A stretch of 64,000 bases of DNA from Artocarpus heterophyllus. Lineage: Eukaryota > Streptophyta > Magnoliopsida > Rosales > Moraceae. Position numbers and translations under genes: made by a program. Positions 1-11,774 of this stretch are shown here, piece after piece. The notes below the pieces were generated by a model, which saw nothing but the letters and a program-made list of their open reading frames with translations, ran no database searches and was not told where the DNA came from. The stretch covers positions 7,568,235 to 7,632,234 of the forward strand of contig CM046345.1 of the NCBI GenBank assembly GCA_025403435.1. Direction: 5' to 3'. Numbering within the stretch: position 1 is the stretch's first letter; every line of letters begins with the position of its first letter.

Positions 1-3000
1 ACCAGATGACCTACTATTTACAACTTCTCCTCCAAATTGTATCATGCTTGCATGGCTCCTCAAGTGGCTAAACAAGAATGCTGGCCAGTATCCAACTAGT
101 AGGCCAGACCCAAATTCCAACCACCAATGCCCATGCTTAGGATCCTGATGGAAAAAAAAAAAGAGGTTATTATAGTGTTAAAAAACAAAAGAAAAGTTAA
201 AAAGTCCTTTTCATTTTTTCTCTTCAAAAATGGATTTACATCAATAATTTGTCTGGGGTTGTAAAGCATAATGGCAAACATTATGATTTCCCTCTGATGG
301 GTAGCTCTTGTTGTCTTATTATCTAAATTATATAAGGAAAAAAAAAAAACAAGAAAAAGCAAAAGAGAATTCAAGAGTAAACAGTTTGGTGGAAAACTGT
401 GTTTTTATCCTGAAGTGTAACCACTAAAAGAATGAAATCAATTCCTTTATATTGACAGAACAATGTTTTAATTTATTGGGAAAAAGTTTCCAACAAAATA
501 ATATTGGCCAATTTATCAAGTGCCATATAATGTTGACATCTAATATATAGGCGTATATAGCACAATCATTATTTTTGTTCAAGGTTACCCAAACCACTAG
601 AAAACAAAAAAAAAAAAAAAAGATTTCATTTATATTTTTAGTGATTGACTTTATTATATTTGTTGGTTTGAATTGTTAAAAACTGAAGCTCACCTTCCAA
701 ACCATTATGCCAATATCAAATTGTCTGCCATTGTAAGATGATCTTGGAGAGATTGCTGCTCCAATGGCAATTTTGTTGTTAGTTTGAACAAAGCCAGAGC
801 AGAGCAAGTTGTAGCATCCAGTAGCTTGATATGCATCTGTCTGCAAATTTCAACATCAAAACACCTCTTTAAAAATTTCATGGTACAAGTCAACATCCGT
901 TATTTTTCAAAAAAAGAAAAAAGAAAAAAGAAAAAAGATCTAACTGAATAAACTTACTGTCCAATATGTAAAGAATCTAGGATAGTTGTCTCCATATAAC
1001 TCTGGGCTAACCTGAAAAGGCCATAAGATAAAAAAGCTCATTGGAAATCACATAAAAGGTATTGGTCTACAACAGCTGTTCCACATTACCAAAAATTGCT
1101 TTTTAGTCCTTCCTTTTTTTTTTTTTTCTTTTCATAGGGATGGCTTTGATTTTGTTACATGAATTGAAATAGTGTTTATTTATTTTAGAGAGAAAAGTTT
1201 AGCTTGAACATGCCTGCCAACCAGCTTCAATGGTGTTTAGATCATTCCCAAATGAGCCAGAAATAACCCATATTTGTGACAAACTGAATTCATATTGATC
1301 AGTCACACGTGGCGCCCAAACATTGATGCTGGCCTTTGCTCCATAATATTGATCTCCATTTACAAACACAACTGCATGCTGTAAAAAATTTAAAAAATTA
1401 TTATTTAAAAAAAAAAGAAAACGTAAAAAATAAGCATTAAAATGTTACATATTGTCTCCTAGTTTTTATTCAAATCTGCTATGATGAACTGTAAAATACC
1501 CATATTCAAATAATTATTTATTTCAACAGATAATTGTTTGAAAAATCTGGATGATAATTAACTTTTGAATTTGATGTCTCTTCATTGCTTGCTTTTTCCT
1601 TTTTTTTTTTTTTTCTTTATACAACTATAAATGACAGACTGTTTGATTGCCATGAAAGGGAAGAAAAAATTGAAATTAGATTAGCCTTTTTGAAGTTGGT
1701 CTTTTCGGTGGAGGGGTTCCAAGTAAATTAAAAAAAAAAAAGAGAAAAATTGAAATGATGGTTTTCCTTCCAAATGATTAACCAAATAGTAGAACCAAGA
1801 AGAACTACAGGAAAACTCTCTTTTTTCCCAGAGCAGAGATGCGAAGAAAGATATTTCTTAAAGGGAAAATTTCAGATTAATATCTTATGCTATATGGGAA
1901 TATAAGTTTGGTATTTTAAGTTTTAAAATATTTTATATTAATATTTTAACTTATTAGAAAAAAATTTTAACCATCCATATGTCTTTTTTAGATGCTGAAT
2001 ATACGTTTTTGTGTTTTTTATGTTTAAAAAAAAACCTTTGTATTAAAAACAGATTTTAAAAAAAATCAAATTATCTATATAAAATATTTCAAAACATAAA
2101 ATATTAAACTTATATTTTAACATAACATGTAGTACTAAATTAAAATTATCCTCTCTTGTAATTTCTCGAGTAAAAAGAAAAGTTTGTAATAACCCAATTT
2201 GTCAAATATTATATATATATGTATATATGTGTGTATATATATACAAACCTCATGACCAGAGCCAGTTGAGTCTCTCCGAACATTTCTCCTTGGTTTTCTA
2301 GCAAATCTTCCAACGGAACTTGCTCTCAAAATGTCTCTCTCTGTGGTTCTTCTGATTGGAATAGTTCCCTCTGGGCACGACTCACCAGACTCAGCCCATA
2401 GCTGAAAAGTCTCTGCAACTGAATCTTCAGTCTCATTGCTTTTAGGCCTCTCTGGTGGATCCTGCAAAAGAAAAAAAAAAATTCTTTAGCACCTAAAAAG
2501 TAATCCAAAAAAACCATATAGTAAAATCAATCAACCAAACATTCTCTTGGGCACATTTTTGTGTAGTGCATTGAGATTACTTACCAATGGCTTCTTGCCT
2601 TTAAGCTCAGGATGGTCAAAAGCTGGCTGAAGATGAGTAAGCACACAATCTATCACATCACCATCTGGGCTCTATATTCCGAAAAAACAACCAACACCCA
2701 GATAAGTAAATACCTAAATAATCACAAAATAATAATAATAATAATAATAATTTACTTTCTTTTGTGTTTTATCAAAATGTTGCGTTCTAATCCTTTTTAC
2801 AAATCGTGTTAAAACCTTCTTGAAAAATATAAATCATTTCAATGAAATACAAGGAAGGTTTTTGTTATTAAAAGAAAATACTTCCTTTGTGTTCTATCGA
2901 AATGTAAAAAGCAATACTTCTTTTGTGTTTAATCCAAATGTTTCGTTCTAATACTATTTATAAGTCGAGTTAAGACCTCCTCAAAAAATACAGGGTGCGA

Positions 3001-3389
3001 CGCAATATTTCCATAAAATATAGGAGTGGCTTTTGTTGTTAAATACAACAACTTCCTTTTATGTTTTATCAAAATGTTGCGTTCTAATATTATTTTACAA
3101 ATTCTTTAGAAAAACATAGGGTGGAAAGCAATATTTCGATAATAAAAAAAGGATTGTTTGATGAAGGTAGAAGAGAGAAAGGGAAAAAAAAATATGCCTG
3201 AATTGTCTTGACAGAAGGCTTGTTGATCTTCCTTAAATAAGCTCCGACCCTTTTCAACTTGGGCAATTCTTGGGAGGTCTGATTGGCCGGAGAATGGCGG
3301 TCGGGGGAGTCGGGTGGTCCAATGGGGAGAGAAAATGCAGGGGTAGCAGAGAGGTGGAAAGAGACAAGGAGGAAAGCAACAAGGAGCAT
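1..3389 (-). CDS. neprosin-domain protein (DUF239), 3' end outside window
   Basis: Secreted protein of the plant neprosin family (glutamic-type prolyl endopeptidases and relatives). Exons read on the minus strand: 3389-3198, 2671-2585, 2461-2249, 1378-1214, 1011-958, 840-694 and 144 to beyond position 1; all junctions are phase 0. The start at 3389 (MLLVAFLLVSF...) gives a signal peptide. Exon 1 ends with the conserved SVKTIQ and exon 2 begins SPDGD, the family's activation-peptide hallmark. Exon 3 carries the rest of the propeptide. Exons 4-7 carry the neprosin domain, including INVWAPRV, EAGWQVSPELYGD, ATGCYNLLCSGFVQ, GHWWLEFGSGLLVGYWP and the last visible residues VVNSRSSG. Roughly the last 80-100 residues expected for the family lie left of the window. 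Introns 1 and 4 have GC donors. Function is inferred from the family; many neprosin-like proteins have no tested activity. Confidence 0.9.
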
Positions 3390-4186
3390 GGGAACGAGCG
3401 AGAAAATTTGTTGCTGGGAGTTAGCTTTTGTAATAACAAAAGGAGGCAAATTAGGAGCTAGTTTAGAGGAGGAATAATATTGTAGTGTTTTTTTTTGTTG
3501 CGTGCATTTGTGTTGCTGTTGTCCTTTTCTGTGGTTCTGAATTGCACAACAAAAACAACAAAAACAAAAACAAGAAGAACAAGGTTCATTCCTCTGGTGT
3601 TTCCAGAGAAGTGAATTGGAAGGGAAATCCTTGATCCTCTTCATGTACTTACAAAACAGAAGAAACCAACAACACAATTCATAGGATTAAAAAAATAGAA
3701 CAAAACCCAAGTTTTTTCTTCTCATTTCCTCACCATTTCCAACACATAAACAAAAAACACTCTCTCTCTCTCTATGTATGTTTTTGAGTGTGAGATTGTA
3801 ACTTCTTGTTTGTCTTCTGTTTTCTGACAGCAAGAAATTTCAGGCAGAGGCATATTTAAAATGGACCTTCATAGGTGGTGGGCCTGAACTTTCCCCTCGC
3901 ATGATTTTACTCATGTGCCATTGTGGTCAAAAGAGTTTTTTCTTATTATTATTATTTTTTAAAAGTAATACAATTATAATTTTTTTAGAGAGAGAGAGGG
4001 GCTGGTACGGTAGGTGTCCAGGTTTAAGAGCTCTAGTACAAAAGTCCAACGGTACTGATTCTCCTTTCATTCTTTGCGCTTATTTTCAAGAGGGAGGATT
4101 CGATTCTTTAAATTTCTTGTCGTTTTTCTCATTCTTTTGAAGTATGTTAATTGATGATTTTTACCGTAGAAAATACGATTTTATTA
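3390..4186 (-). promoter_or_regulatory. leader/promoter region of the neprosin-like gene and left flank of the Copia element
   Basis: No second gene is seen. On the minus strand the reading frame stays open upstream of the chosen ATG to 3677, but that part is Cys/Gln/Lys-rich low-complexity sequence and is more likely 5' leader than protein. An (AG)n tract (minus strand) lies near 3755-3775. A possible TATA-like TTTAAATA is at about 3853-3860 on the minus strand; I cannot place the transcription start. Positions 4130-4186 hold a 57-bp sequence that recurs at 18814-18870 on the other side of the Copia element. Confidence 0.4.
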
Positions 4187-4667
4187 TGTTATTTTTAATT
4201 TATTTATTATTTATTTAGTTTTTAAAATGATAATAAATAAATAAAAATAAATTTAAATGGTTTAATATATGTATATTTTTTAAAGGATATCAACCAAAAA
4301 ATATCTCTGAATTGTTATAACGCTTTAAAAAGAAGGCCTTGTTTCAAAGATATCTCTTGATGGTAACACACTTTGATGGTGGGTGTCTATAAATATCACT
4401 AATAGAGGGTCCCTATGCCTGTGTAGTTTTATTCAGAAATACATCATCTCTTTAAAATTGCAGAAAGTTTAGAATAGTCTCTTTTTTCACAAAATTTTTT
4501 TCTTCAGGAATTCTTGCAGAGAAACTCTCCATTCATTCTTCAGATTATCAATGGCTAGAGGTCAGATTTTTTCTTTCCTTTACGTTTCCGCATTTAAATG
4601 ATTTTCATGCAATTTGGTTTATGCATATATGAAAATCATAACTCTGTATATATGTAAATTAATTACA
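4187..4667 (+). repeat. 5' LTR of the Copia element
   Basis: About 481 bp, starting TGTTA and ending TTACA. It aligns along its length with 18303-18788 with small indels and many substitutions, by eye roughly 85-90% identity. It carries a TATA box (TATAAATA near 4388-4395) that is conserved in the other LTR and marks the probable retroelement promoter. Confidence 0.88.
4388..4395 (+). promoter_or_regulatory. TATA box of the Copia LTR promoter
   Basis: TATAAATA inside GTGTCTATAAATATCA, kept at the equivalent place of the 3' LTR (about 18510-18517). The transcription start would lie about 25-35 bp downstream. Confidence 0.55.
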
Positions 4668-4686
4668 TTTAGTACCAGAGTGTGGT
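4668..4686 (+). other. primer-binding site of the Copia element (degraded)
   Basis: Immediately after the 5' LTR the sequence TTTAGTACCAGAGTG resembles the TGGTATCAGAGC site complementary to initiator Met-tRNA that is usual in plant Copia elements, with several changes. Confidence 0.5.
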
Positions 4687-5788
4687 TTTTTTCTACCTTC
4701 ATATATTTTAATGGAGTTCTTAAAAATATCCAAAACTTTGTTGTATTTGAAATCATTATTTGATTTTTTTTTTTATGAAAACCAAAGTTAGAAATCATTA
4801 TGAAATTGGTTTTCTAACATTTTTGGGTTTTTTAAATGTCAATTTTTGTGCTCATAAGGTATAGAAACGACCGGGTCTACAATTAGACCTATTTGGGTCA
4901 AATTTGGGCGAAGAATACCCGAAATAACGAAAAAAATGAAATCAAAGGCCAAAACGACATGTCATTTTGGCCCCTAGAGGCCGCATTTTCTAAGGTCAAA
5001 ACGACATGTCGTTTTTCATTAAGAGAAACGACACGTTCTTTCACTCATCAGGCTAGCCTGTCGTCTGTCAAAATGACACGTCGTTTTCTAAGCGTGAAAA
5101 AGAAAAAAAAATTAATTTTTAGATTTTTAATTTAGGTATTTTGGAAAATTATTTTTTAATAAATCTAAAATTAATTTTAATGAATCCAAAATTTTATTAT
5201 TTATGGTTAAATAAAATTTTAGAAATTAATTTTAGATATATTATTGAATTTATGCATAATTTATTTTTGCATGTATTCTTTAGTTGTTATTTTTAAAACA
5301 TGCAAATTCATGAATATTTTATGTATGAAAATTAAATGTCTTAAGTAATTTGTATAATTTTAATTAATTTAAGAGTAGCCACAACATCTTATATTATATT
5401 AAAATTATACATTAAGTTTTTCAAATCACATTTATTTAAACATGCATTAATTATGACTAATTATGTTTAGTATAATAAAATTTATCCCACAATAAATTTT
5501 ATTATATTAAATATGATTGGTTATGATAAAATATTAAACCAATTTCTTAATTTGCCAAGAGGGATTAAGAAATGAAATATAGTTTAATAGTTTCATTTTA
5601 AGATTGTATGTGAATCAATGTGAATTAGAAACTTAACCCATAGACAGTTTTTATGTCATATGATTCATAATTTTTGTTGTATGATTTATATTGGTAAAAC
5701 ATGACATATAGTTATTAGCTTCAAATTTTATGACATAAGCATGTATGTTTGATGTATTGCAGTAAGTTAACCTGTTAATTTATATGAT
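4687..5788 (+). other. untranslated leader of the Copia element
   Basis: About 1.1 kb between the primer site and gag. There is no convincing coding sequence; a short open frame at 4893-5135 is Lys/Arg-rich and unsupported. The distinctive content is a cluster of palindromic motifs at 4951-5092, annotated separately; the rest is AT-rich. Confidence 0.5.
4951..5092 (+). repeat. cluster of palindromic AAAACGACATGTCGTTTT-type motifs
   Basis: A perfect 18-bp palindrome AAAACGACATGTCGTTTT lies at 4998-5015. A near copy is at 4951-4968, and two more diverged copies follow (AGAAACGACACGTTCTTT near 5022-5041 and AAAATGACACGTCGTTTT near 5071-5090). Clustered palindromes in a retroelement leader could bind a dimeric regulator or fold in the RNA; neither is shown. 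Confidence 0.7.
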
Positions 5789-8700
5789 ATGAAATGTGAT
5801 ATTCTTGAGCTTAAGGGTGATAAATATAAAGTCTGGAAGGAGAGAATTCTCCTTCATTTCGGGTGGATGGACATTGACTATGTCATAAGAAAAGATGAAC
5901 CGCCCTCTATCACTAAGACCAACACTCCAGATGATGTTAGTCGATATAAAAAATGGGAGCGATCTAATCGTCTCTCAGTTAGGTTCATAAAGACTAAGAT
6001 CTCTACTGGGATTAGGGGTTCGGTTGATCAAGATGACAATGTTTGAGCACTACTGAAGGCTATTGATGAACAATTTGAGTCTTCAGATAAGGCATTGACA
6101 AGCATCCTGATAATGTAGTTTTCATCCTTGAAGCTTACCGGTATAAAAGGCATGCGTGAGCATATCATGCGCATGAGGGATATTGTGGCTCAATTGAAGA
6201 CACTTGAGGTTAAAATGTATGATTCGTTCCTGGTACATTACATTCTGAACACTCTACCCTCTGAGTATGGTCCTTTAAGATCTCCTATAACACATAAAGA
6301 CAAATAGTCAATAAATGAGCTATTGACCATGTGTGTTCAGGAGGAGGGAAGACTTGTCATGGAAGAGGGAGAGAAAGTAAATTTGACAACCCAGGGTAAT
6401 AGGAAAAATTCTCAGACCAAGCAAAAGGGGAAAGGCAAGGTTCTTGTCCAGCTGGATATTAAAAAGGAGTTCAAGTGCTTCTTTTGTGAGAAGAAGGGGC
6501 ACGTAAAGAAAGACTGCTCCAAATTCCAGGAATGGCTTGATAAGAAAGGGACTCAACTCTCACTTGTCTATTATGAATCCAATATGATTGATGTTAATTA
6601 TAACACATGATGGATTGACTCCGGTTCTACAATCTATGTTACCAATTCACTGCAGGGATTGCAAAACCTGCGGAAGCCAGTGGGAAGTGAGCAAAGCATC
6701 TATTGTGGAAATAAGATACGCTCACATATAGAGACTATAGAAATGTGCAAACTAGTCTTAAGTAGTGACTTTATTTTATATTTGGAAAAGACATTCCATA
6801 TTCCTAGTTTTTCTAGAAATTTAATTCAGTTTCCAGACTTGTATCAGTTGGATATTCCTTTAATTTTTTAGAATCTTCTTTCAATCTGTTTTATAAATCT
6901 GGTTTTATTGGAGATGGTACTTTGTCTGATGATATTTTCCGTCTTAATTTACAAAATGATGCCAATTATACTAATATGCATGTTCATGAAAATGTTGGTA
7001 TAAAGCGATGTGTTATAAATGATGAATCCTCTATGTTGTGGCATTGGAGATTGGGACATATCTCCATTGAGAGAATTAAGAGATTAGTAAATGATGGAGT
7101 ACTTAGTACTTTAGATTTTATTGATTTTGATACTTGTGTGGACTGCATTAAGGTTAAGCAGACCAACAAGTCAAAGAAGGGTGCCAAGAGGAGTTCTGAT
7201 TTATTGGAAATTATACATACAGATATTTCTGGACTCGTACTCTCAAAGGTATTTCGTCTATTTCATAGATGACTACTCACGATACATATATCTCTACTTA
7301 CTTAATAATAAAAATGAAGCACTAGATGCTTTTAAGGTTTTTAAAGCGGAAGCAGAGAAACAATGCAGGAAGCAAATTAAGATCGTGAGATCGGATAGAG
7401 GTGGAGAGTACTACGGTAAATACACTGAGTATGGACAAGCACATGGTCCTTTTGCTAAGTTTCTTCAAGAACATGGGATAGTTGCCCAATACACTATGCC
7501 TGGGTCTCTAGACCAGAATGGTATAGCTGAAAGAAGAAACCGAACACAATGGACATGGTGCAGAGTTTGCTTGCTAGCTCCAAACTTCTTGAGTTCTTAT
7601 GGACAGAAGCTCTTAAGCCGATAGTGTACATATTGAACCGAGTTCCAACCAAGGCTGTCCCCAAGACCCCTTTTGAGTTATACATAGATTGGAAACCGAG
7701 TTTGCAACATGTATGCGTTTTGGGATGCCTGTCGGAGGTAATAGTTTATAATCCACAAAAGAAAAAGCTAGACCTAAGAACCAAAAGTGGATATTTTGTT
7801 GGTTATGTTGAACGGTCTAAGGGATACAGATTTTATTGTCCATCTCATAATAATAGATTTGTGGAATCAAGAAATGCAAAATTTCTTGAAAATGATTTAA
7901 TTAGTGGGAGCGATTGATCCTGGAACATTATTTCTGAGAAATATCATGCAGATGCTCAATCTTCCACTTCTTATGATAGATTAATTGTCATACACAACAC
8001 GCCTAAAGTTCAAATACGTGATGAACAACAGCGAGTCATTCAAGTTCTACAAACTGCTAATCAAGAGATAGTGGATCCAACTAAACAATAGATACAGGAA
8101 CCTATTGAATAGCCTATTGAATAACATGTTTCTCAGGAAAATGTTGAACCAACATTAAGGAGATCTACAAGAGAAAACAATTGGCAATACCTAGTGACTG
8201 TATTGTGTATCTACAAGAGTCTGACTACAATGTTGGAGCCGAAAATGATCTTGAAATGCTTTTACAGGCCATGAGTTCTAAGGAATCTGACTTATGGTAC
8301 AGTGCCATGAAAGACGAAATAGATTCTATGGCATCTAACAGAGTTTGGGATCTCGTTGAATTGCCTAATGGTGTAAAAGCCATTAGATGTAAATAGGTCT
8401 TTAAAACAAAGAAAGACTCATTGAGTAATATTGAAAGACATAAGCAAGATTCATTGCCAAAGGATTCACTCAAAGAAAAGAAATTGACTATACGAAGACT
8501 TTTTCTCCTGTATCTAAAAAGGGTTCTCTTTGAGTCATTATGACACTGGTCGCCTATTTTTATTTGGATTTGCATCAAATAGATGTGAAAACAGCCTTTC
8601 TCAATGGTGATCTAGAGGAAGAGGTTTACATAAAAGAACCAGAAGGATTTTCCTCTAGTGATAGTGAGCATTTAGGCTGCAAGCTTAAGAAATCCATACA

Positions 8701-8848
8701 TGGATTGAAACAAGCCTCTCGTCAGTGGTATTTGAAGTTCCATGACGTTATCTCTTCATTTGGTTTTGAAGAGAATATCATGGATCAATGTATATATCAG
8801 AAGGTCAGTTAGAGTAGGATTTGTTTCCTTGTGCTATATGTGGATGAC
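5789..8848 (+). pseudogene. Copia gag-pol polyprotein, 5' part (gag to RT YVDD), many stops
   Basis: Broken polyprotein read in several frames. Gag begins at 5789 (MKCDILELKGDKYKVWKERI), typical of plant Copia gag, with stops near 6043, 6116 and 6307. The CCHC zinc knuckle CFFCEKKGHVKKDC is at 6476-6517. A protease-like WIDSGST follows at about 6610, after a TGA. The integrase zinc-binding region (HWRLGHIS..) is near 7040-7150 and its core (DYSRYIYLYL, RSDRGGEYYG) near 7265-7420. A frameshift follows near 7550. RT starts near 8250 with VWDLVELPNGVKAIRCK and continues with DVKTAFLNGDLEEEVYI and SIHGLKQASRQWYLKF. The frame ends inside the YVDD active-site codons at 8837-8848, where the nested element is inserted. 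Not functional. Confidence 0.9.
8844..8848. repeat. target-site duplication, left copy (ATGAC)
   Basis: ATGAC directly precedes the left LTR and is repeated at 17026-17030 directly after the right LTR. Five bp is the usual size for LTR retrotransposon integration. Confidence 0.95.
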
Positions 8849-10820
8849 TGTAACGCCCCTATGTGGGGGTTAACAGTTTTTAATGAGATAAAATAAAAAT
8901 AAATAATAAAAGTAAAACCTTAAAAATAAAATTTGCCCGGGACTTAAATGAAAACTCTCAACTCAAAAATAAAAATATAAACGATAAATAAACCACAGTT
9001 TTAATGTAGCACCTTAAATTTAATAATATAAACTGTTGTCATCATCATTTTAACCCTCAACACATTGTAATACAGTCACAGAAAGTAACAATTGATGCTT
9101 ACATTATCATGAAGAACATTCTCAACAATTGAAGCAGTCCCAATGTAATATAGCTACATCACTTCCTCAACTATATTTCTCGTAGCCACCTCACACTTAG
9201 TGAGTCCTGAAAAGATATAAACATAAGGGTATGAGCAACACTATGCTCAGTAGAGAAAACCATTACCCACCTTTAGGTTTTTATCATTACCACATTAAAA
9301 TCTGCATGGTTAGTAAGTCACATCATATTTCAGATTATGAGGTTTATTATGATCACATCTTATGGATACCGTAGTTAATCATTACCAAGTGTCATAATTA
9401 CACATTTATACAAATATTACCAATCATCATTGTTCCTAGGTATCCATGTTAAATTGAGTATCACTCAACTCATCGAAACCCAAATGGGCGCACTTGATCA
9501 CCCTATAAACATTCCAAGGGTGTTCCGGTGAGGGGACATCAAGCCCCGAGTCCTCACCAAATCAATTCCTGTACAGTGTGTTCTGGGACTTTCAACCCAA
9601 GGAAGCGTCATCGCCTTCCCCCTACTTTACCTTTTAGGGTATTCATGCCCAAGGACGTAACCGTCGCCCTTTTCATGTCTCACAATTTCTCTATATTAAA
9701 TCATTATTAATAGAGTTAATTTTCCTAACCATGCTTCTCAATTTATAACATGTGTCAATTCATTATGTTCCTCGCCGTACAATACAAGACGAGTCCATGT
9801 CATAGTTTCATATGTGATACACATATAATATCAGTTCAACATAGATATATATATATTGCGGCAAAACAATCAATTTTAATTCTATAAAAACCTCACAAAA
9901 GATGAGTAATAGAATCCCTACCTTTTAAGCTTATCAACAGTCTCTTAATCCTGGAATCAATTAACGTTAGCTCCATACTCCCTTGATCCTAAGGCGTGCA
10001 TAAGGACAATTAAAACTAAAGCACAACATACAACTACATTTATAAAATTTATTTTAATTTAATCTTAGAATTTCAAGAAATAACCACTGCCCATAGAGGT
10101 ATTACAAAGTTTAACAATATAAATTTTCTGTCTAGGGCATATACACTTAGACTTCATACATATGCTCCAAAATAGCAACAAACATATACTTAGGTTTAAG
10201 AACGTAAATTTGAATAATCCTTTAGTATAAAAGAAAATTTATAAATGAAAGACTAAATTTGTTCATAAGATTCTAACCTCGGATTATGGTTAGTTGGAAG
10301 CTTGAAATGGCTTCAAAACAGGTTCCTTTACTTCGGTATGACTGAAATTCTTGCTCAAATGGAGGTGATGGTGGCTGATTTTTATGGCTGCCTTGAAGAA
10401 GTTCTCTAAGTATTTTGCTTCAGCAAAGAAATGAGAAAAAGAGTGGGAACCGTGGAAGAGAAAGGAAGAAAAGATGAAGTCTTTGAAAAGAAGTGATAGA
10501 AACAATTATAGAGGAGACATGTTGAAGCATGTCACGGAGGAAATAAAGAAAATGAGGGTCAAGAGTAGTTGGAAAAGATATCCTTATGTCTCATCTAAAG
10601 ACTTTAACACACATAATGCCAATATGACATTTTTGAGATTTATTAGAAGTTCTAAGGCTTTTTAGTAAACATACTAAATAAATATAGGAGAATTTTAGAA
10701 AATTTAAAAATAGATAAAAATAAATATTATAAAATAAATTTAAATGAAGCAATTTTTTTTTATACATTAAAAATTAATTTAATTACCTCAATACCCGTTA
10801 GAAGAATAACGGGTGTCACA
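8849..10820 (-). repeat. left LTR (3' LTR in element orientation)
   Basis: 1972 bp, TGTAACGCCC...GGGTGTCACA. Matches 15053-17025 at a constant offset of 6204 with one visible difference, nine versus ten T in a poly-T run near 10752-10760. Small open frames in it (such as 10290-10505 and 10474-10665) recur identically in the other LTR and show no recognisable domain. Both ends carry short inverted repeats (8851-8872 and 10793-10814). Confidence 0.95.
10793..10814. repeat. short inverted repeat near LTR end
   Basis: ACCCGTTA, a six-base loop GAAGAA, then TAACGGGT: an 8-bp perfect stem six bases from the LTR edge. The same hairpin is at 16998-17019 in the other LTR. Confidence 0.85.
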
Positions 10821-10840
10821 GCTCTACCCCCCTTAAAGAA
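10821..10840 (-). other. polypurine tract of the nested element
   Basis: On the minus strand the sequence just before the LTR is TTAAGGGGGGTAGAGC, preceded by GAGGACGAAATTTC. This arrangement is familiar from plant chromovirus-type Ty3/Gypsy elements and sets the element's orientation. Confidence 0.75.
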
Positions 10841-11774
10841 ATTTCGTCCTCGAAATTTCAATTCTAGCAATACTAGTAAAAATTATGATTCCACTATGAT
10901 TCCAATTCTGAGTCTAAACCGTTAATGTTGTTTGTCCTCCAAATTTAAGTTATCGTATCTCCACTTATTTACTTGCATAATAAATCTTACTCCTAAATCC
11001 CTCAATAAGAGTATTTCTGACAAGTTTCAACTTATAACACCGTGTAATAGTCTAAGAATCTGATCAGGCATACATATTGACCATACCATGATTCCAGTCC
11101 TTCATTGTCCATGGACTGTGATTTACAATCACATTTAAGGAGATTGCTAGAGAAATTTTATATACTTCATCTTTAGGTTCCTTTTCCTTTTTGAGTAAGG
11201 AAAAGTCAAATATATTTGATTTCATACCTCAACTAATAATCTAAAACATAATCATAAAACATATATCACAAACACTTTTATTCAAAACTATACATTAAAC
11301 TTATTCATAGAGATATTAAACGGAATCTCTGGTTGCAAACATACCCGACATATTTTTCATTAAACAGCTATCCTCATGACACAAACATGCAATCCAAATA
11401 ATATACTCATATTTCATATGGAATATCCCCATAACTGACTCTGGTACTTCCACATAATATTAACAGAATATTACACATTACAAACATAATACGGATACGT
11501 TTCGAGAGTACAAGGCACTCCGTATACCAGCTATCCATATCATGCATGCTTAGAGGATACAAAAACATCGATAAACAAAAGATCGGACCTTAAGAAGGAT
11601 GCGTTTCGAGAGCATCAAGTACTCCGTATCCAGCCATCCCGGCATTAGGCTCAATGAATCTAAAAGATTGAACAACGACGTACCACAAGAAACACAGAAT
11701 ACAAGGCAAACGGTTATTCGTAACACACGAAATACGGACACACATGCCTACATGCCAAAGATAAAACAAAAAGA
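10841..11774 (-). other. 3' untranslated part of the nested element
   Basis: About 930 bp between the LOG-like stop codon and the purine tract. There is no supportable gene. A motif of about 38 bp (CGTTTCGAGAG...ACTCCGTAT.CCAGC.ATCC) is present twice, at 11498-11536 and 11602-11639. Confidence 0.5.

Noticed and set aside
3254..3477. Overlapping open frames on both strands in the first exon of the neprosin-like gene
   Set aside because: They are shadows of the exon; none has family features and the neprosin frame explains the sequence.
10290..10665. Small open frames on both strands inside the LTR (also at 16494-16869)
   Set aside because: No recognisable domain, duplicated only because they are in LTRs, and overlapping each other on opposite strands.
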